Positions 5,129 to 7,909 of a DNA stretch of 7,909 nt are shown here, in pieces. Origin of the DNA: Caldisericia bacterium. Lineage in GTDB: Bacteria; Caldisericota; Caldisericia; UBA6126. Numbering within the stretch: position 1 is the first letter of the stretch; each line of letters begins with the position of its first letter. The stretch is taken from contig JAQVYZ010000037.1 of assembly GCA_028708485.1 (NCBI GenBank), forward strand, positions 1 through 7,909, read 5' to 3'. Both the position numbers and the translations under genes were made by a program. The notes under the pieces are model-generated. The model saw nothing but the letters and a program-made list of their open reading frames with translations, was not told where the DNA came from and did no database searches.

Positions 5129-5857
5129 TTATGGATTCGGGTTTCTTGGTGGCTCCATTTTCCCCAGCATCACCACCATGGCTTCGATGGTTTTGCTTTC
5201 AAACATCACACTGCCTACCACCGTAACCTCTTCACCATTTTTGAATTCGTCAGGCTTTACAAGTTTATTGTCGCGTTGAAATTTCGTATTTTCATGAAAA
5301 AACACCTTGAATACAAGTTCTTTACCTTCAGGATCGGTTGTCACCAAATGAAACGTTTTTTCTGCCAGATTTAAGTCTATGATCTTTCCAAACAATCTTG
5401 GCATTTGCTTTTCTTCACCGGGTTGTTCATTCAAGCGAGATTGGATCTCATGGAAGCGCTGTAATTGTTCAGGGGTGAGTAAAAATCTGATATCCACCAT
5501 TACCTTTTCATGATTCAATTGCAGTAATGCCATGGAATCTCTGATCTCTTTCATGATTCCCTCGACTTTTTCAGGAGTAAACTCTTTTGACCACTGAATC
5601 TCCTGAAGCTGGTGGTTGGCGGTTTGCATCTTATCTTCCAAACCGGTCAGCGTATTATGGCTATTCTGAAACAGGATGCCTATTTTACTGACTTGTTCAT
5701 CTGTCAGTTGAAGTGCTTCCACATAATTGACAGGCGGATGGTTCTGATTACCCGGTTGATTATTTCTCCTACCTTGACCAGGACCTGCTATGGCAATCTG
5801 ATAGGCTCCTAACAACATAATTAAAGCGAATACTGTATACCAACAGATTTTTTTCAT
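5129..5857 (-). CDS. CpxP/Spy-like LTxxQ exported protein with C-terminal OB-like domain
   Basis: A 242-residue exported protein. The start is well defined: GGAGG (5864-5868) six bases before ATG and a signal peptide (MKKICWYTVFALIMLLGAYQ, then IAIA, cleavage near 24). A Gly/Gln/Asn/Pro linker (25-43) leads to a helical domain with two LTxxQ motifs, LTDEQ (51-55) and LTPEQ (127-131), the signature of the CpxP/Spy/zinc-resistance family of helical envelope chaperones and metal-stress sensors. A C-terminal domain (about 155-232: GKIIDLN..., then VTVVGSV...) reads as a small beta barrel of the DUF5666/OB-like type. Such a fusion suggests an envelope stress or metal-related role; the ligand is not known. 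Its own promoter is likely (5890-5917), so it need not depend on the MFS gene 104 bases upstream. It converges with the SHOCT gene. Confidence 0.8.
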   Translation of the reverse strand: MKKICWYTVFALIMLLGAYQIAIAGPGQGRRNNQPGNQNHPPVNYVEALQLTDEQVSKIGILFQNSHNTLTGLEDKMQTANHQLQEIQWSKEFTPEKVEGIMKEIRDSMALLQLNHEKVMVDIRFLLTPEQLQRFHEIQSRLNEQPGEEKQMPRLFGKIIDLNLAEKTFHLVTTDPEGKELVFKVFFHENTKFQRDNKLVKPDEFKNGEEVTVVGSVMFESKTIEAMVVMLGKMEPPRNPNP

Positions 5858-5889
5858 TGTTGTCCTCCAAAGATGTGATTTATAGATTA

Positions 5890-5917
5890 ATAATAGACTC
5901 TTCTTGAAATTTGTAAA
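5890..5917 (-). promoter_or_regulatory. Candidate sigma-A promoter for the LTxxQ gene
   Basis: On the minus strand TTTACA (5917-5912) and TATTAT (5895-5890) are 16 bases apart, each one mismatch from consensus, 32 bases before the start codon with a strong RBS between. This is the best promoter match I see in the window. I found no operator-like repeat beside it. Confidence 0.5.
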
Positions 5918-5961
5918 TCAGAATTTAGTTTTCCTTTTTGACCTTGATCGATTCAACATTT

Positions 5962-7131
5962 TCATCGTCCTGTTTCCATTCTCTTGTCCTGCAAAAAGAA
6001 TTGAAGCACAAACGCTGCCCCTAACGACATACCGGCTCCGAAAATAAAGGGCACCCGGGCACCAAACACATTCCATAAAACTCCGGCGATAGCGCTAGCT
6101 GGTAACAAAGCTATCCCGACGATGGTGGATTGCATGCCCAGCATGGTCCCTTTCAGGTCCCGAGGAGATATTTCGGTGACAAATGCTCTTTCTACGCCAA
6201 CTATTAGGGCAGTATACAATCCATACAGTATAAATGCTGTGATAAGGGTGGTTTGATGGTTTGCGAGAGCAAATAGCAGGTATACGAGTGAAAAAACAAG
6301 ATAGCCGGAGACCAGAAGTTTCTTTCTACCGATCCTATCTGACAATCTTCCCAGCGGAAAAGCGAATACAGAAGCTGTGATATTGTAAACAAAGTAAAGC
6401 AGGATGACCGAGATATCATTAAATCCAACATTTTTTGCCCGTAAAAGTAAAAAAGCATTGGATGAATTTCCTAAAGTAAATATAAAAGCCACAAACAAAT
6501 ACAGTTTCAGTTGTTTATCCAGCTTTCCCATATTCTTCCAGAAAGGTTCTCTCACCCCCGTGGAACACACTTTGGCTTTCTCTTTGATAAAAAAGAACAG
6601 CAATAAGCCAATGATGGCAGGGATAATGGACAATAAAAATAACCTTTTATAATCGAAATCACCGATTGTTTTCATCAATAAAAAATAGGCAATCAATATA
6701 CCAAAAGCAGAACCTGCCATGTCCAATGCTTTATGAATGCCAAACGCCCTTCCCATATGGTCTTTGTCGGTACTTTCACACACCATGACATCTCTTGGAG
6801 CTGTTCGAATTCCTTTCCCGATGCGGTCAACCATCCGGGCTCCCAATATGCCTACCCAAGATCCGGAAAAAACAAGGGCTAATTTGTAAATCACCCCGGA
6901 AGCATACCCTATAAAAGCAACTCTTTTTTTTCTGTGAAACCGATCGGTATAATAACCGCTAAAAACCTTCAATAAGCATGCCAGGCTTTCTGCAATGCCT
7001 TCAATCAAACCAATTAAAGCGGGAGTGGCACCAAAAGTTGATGTTAGATATAGCGGGAGAATCGGGTACACCATTTCTGAGCTGATATCGGAAAAAAAAC
7101 TGACTAATCCAAGTAAAATAACATTCAACAC
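5962..7131 (-). CDS. MFS transporter, predicted exporter (389 aa)
   Basis: A 12-span inner-membrane major facilitator. Motif A occurs in both halves (GYYTDRFHRKKR, 59-70; GRLSDRIGRKKLL, 261-273), as expected for an intact protein. The N-terminus LVSFFSDISSEMVYPILPLY (9-28) and the RMVDRIGKGIRTAPRD block (99-114) mark a widespread bacterial MFS subgroup whose members are mostly annotated as putative drug or metal exporters; the substrate is not identifiable here. The length is normal for the family. The start is uncertain: GTG 7131 is the only start after an upstream in-frame TAA (7137-7135), but its RBS (GAGGAG, 7149-7144) is 12 bases away, and an out-of-frame ATG lies between. The window's final minus-strand gene ends 135 bases upstream. 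No clear terminator follows the stop. Confidence 0.85.
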   Translation of the reverse strand: MLNVILLGLVSFFSDISSEMVYPILPLYLTSTFGATPALIGLIEGIAESLACLLKVFSGYYTDRFHRKKRVAFIGYASGVIYKLALVFSGSWVGILGARMVDRIGKGIRTAPRDVMVCESTDKDHMGRAFGIHKALDMAGSAFGILIAYFLLMKTIGDFDYKRLFLLSIIPAIIGLLLFFFIKEKAKVCSTGVREPFWKNMGKLDKQLKLYLFVAFIFTLGNSSNAFLLLRAKNVGFNDISVILLYFVYNITASVFAFPLGRLSDRIGRKKLLVSGYLVFSLVYLLFALANHQTTLITAFILYGLYTALIVGVERAFVTEISPRDLKGTMLGMQSTIVGIALLPASAIAGVLWNVFGARVPFIFGAGMSLGAAFVLQFFLQDKRMETGR

Positions 7132-7149
7132 GCTTTATTCATTCTCCTC
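7125..7149 (-). other. Out-of-frame ATG mini-ORF overlapping the MFS start
   Basis: After GAGGAG (7149-7144) comes ATG 7142, reading M-N-K-A-C and then TGA (7127-7125), one frame away from the MFS gene whose GTG start lies inside it. Neither start is ideally spaced: one base for ATG and 12 for GTG. A one-base difference would join M-N-K-A to the MFS frame (L-N-V-I-L-L), a typical N-terminus for this family, so a small indel or sequence error is plausible; a coupling mini-ORF is the alternative. Confidence 0.4.
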
Positions 7150-7160
7150 ATGAGTCAATA

Positions 7161-7190
7161 TTTATACAACTGGTTTTTCTCTCGGTTCAA
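7161..7190 (-). promoter_or_regulatory. Candidate promoter for the MFS gene
   Basis: On the minus strand TTGAAC (7190-7185) and TATAAA (7166-7161) are 18 bases apart. The -10 box has one mismatch and the -35 box two. It lies about 30 bases before the MFS start region. Confidence 0.35.
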
Positions 7191-7240
7191 TGCCGAAAAG
7201 ATAAATAGTTTTGATTTTACTGCATAGCACCGCTAACTAC

Positions 7241-7254
7241 AGCTAGGACTAGCT
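7241..7254. repeat. Short inverted repeat in the FnIII-MFS intergenic gap
   Basis: AGCTAG (7241-7246) and CTAGCT (7249-7254) are perfect inverted arms with a two-base spacer, starting 13 bases beyond the FnIII-like gene's stop on the minus strand. There is no U run after it and the stem is short, so it is a weak terminator candidate at best. Small palindromes of this size arise by chance. Confidence 0.25.
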
Positions 7255-7266
7255 ACTTGTTCACGG

Positions 7267-7909
7267 CTATTTCAGGATGTTATAACCACCCCAGGAGCTT
7301 AATTCAGCTACTCTTTGTCCGGATTCATCATAAAAGACCACCAGCACGGAGCCGTCATTGATATTAAAGTATTGTGCAATCGTATTGATCAGTTGGTTAT
7401 TGTATTCAGCAAAATCAATCTTGGTCTCTTTTGTGAGGGTTTGCCAATGGCTTCCCACGACTACCTTGATTTTACTCCAGTCATCTGCTTCATAAAGCGG
7501 AGCGATTGAGATGATCTCCCCTTTGCTGGTTGAAACTAATTCTTCTATTTTTGCTTTAAACCGGCCAAAAGATTCATCGTGTACAGAGAAAGATCTTTTC
7601 TCGGACCATGGACTGAATGAATTATCCTGGAAATGAGCCCTTACCCGCCAATAATAGGCGCTATCCTTCTTCAATTCGTCGATAGTTCTGTACTGAGTAT
7701 TTTTAACCATTCTGGATACAGCTAATTTCGCCTTATCATCTTCAATCTGAATCTGATAGGAATCTGCTTTTTCCACGGCATCCCAGATAAAAAAGAAAGT
7801 ATAGGTATCTAATTTAGCTTTATCCTGAGGATTCATTAAAACCGGGGGGGTTGATGTCGGAGCGATATCTGTAGAGGTGTCGGCTGAGGGTGTAGTTGAA
7901 TCTGAATCA
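7267..7909 (-). CDS. Fibronectin-III-like surface protein, C-terminal part (5' end beyond window)
   Basis: The frame stays open from its TAG stop to the right edge, 213 residues in view, so the ATG at 7836 is internal rather than the start. The visible N-terminal part is a Ser/Thr/Asp/Pro-rich linker (about 24 residues, DSDSTTPSADTSTD... then ending in PPVL), typical between a signal or anchor region and a surface domain. It is followed by a fibronectin-III-like module (about residues 25-110 of the visible part: FIWDAVEKADSYQIQI, then YYWRVRAHF and WSEKRSFSV), the pattern of sandwich domains that present tyrosines and a W-S-x-x-x-x-F ending. The last 90 or so residues form a separate domain (WSKIKVVVGSHWQTL, then VLVVFYDESGQRVAEL) that I do not recognise. 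Likely exported and cell-surface; the function is unknown. A run of seven C on the coding strand lies in the linker. Confidence 0.75.
   Translation of the reverse strand, partial: DSDSTTPSADTSTDIAPTSTPPVLMNPQDKAKLDTYTFFFIWDAVEKADSYQIQIEDDKAKLAVSRMVKNTQYRTIDELKKDSAYYWRVRAHFQDNSFSPWSEKRSFSVHDESFGRFKAKIEELVSTSKGEIISIAPLYEADDWSKIKVVVGSHWQTLTKETKIDFAEYNNQLINTIAQYFNINDGSVLVVFYDESGQRVAELSSWGGYNILK

Noticed and set aside
6404..6652. 82-codon + strand ORF inside the MFS gene
   Set aside because: Antisense shadow of a well-supported transporter, with no RBS or domain.

Overview
The window looks like an AT-rich Firmicute chromosome, most likely an anaerobic Clostridia (Peptococcaceae-like) lineage. I infer this from the low GC, the strong GGAGG-type ribosome binding sites, the use of TTG and GTG starts, and the protein types present. 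I see no rRNA, tRNA, CRISPR array, transposase or integrase. No stretch over 300 bases lacks a gene.

Layout, + strand (219-5122): a 71-residue exported Trp-rich peptide; a tightly overlapping three-gene unit (double CDGSH iron-sulfur protein, then two unrecognised proteins of 131 and 342 residues); a 42-residue single-span membrane protein overlapping by ATGA the sodium:solute symporter (SSS) gene that follows; and an exported, membrane-anchored SHOCT protein. Layout, - strand (5129-7909): a CpxP/Spy-like LTxxQ exported protein ending six bases from the SHOCT gene; a 12-span MFS exporter; and the C-terminal part of a fibronectin-III-like surface protein that runs off the right edge.

The most distinctive structure is a set of four near-perfect palindromes with a shared core (CAGGGGAC / GTCCCCTG), in two matched pairs. 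Two copies with GGGACA outer arms bracket the small exported-peptide gene. Two copies with GGTACA outer arms lie inside, and directly after, the 342-residue gene. The internal copy is read through in frame and contributes about 12 residues to the protein. They behave like a mobile REP-type palindrome family; no mobilising enzyme is present here.

Best candidates for something undescribed: the CDGSH + 131 aa + 342 aa translationally coupled unit, whose last gene carries a probable TGG-to-TGA change just after its best start; the repeat pairs; and the 42-aa symporter partner. The neighbouring envelope proteins (SSS symporter, SHOCT, LTxxQ, MFS, FnIII) suggest transport and envelope-stress functions, but a single shared pathway is not demonstrated by the sequence.
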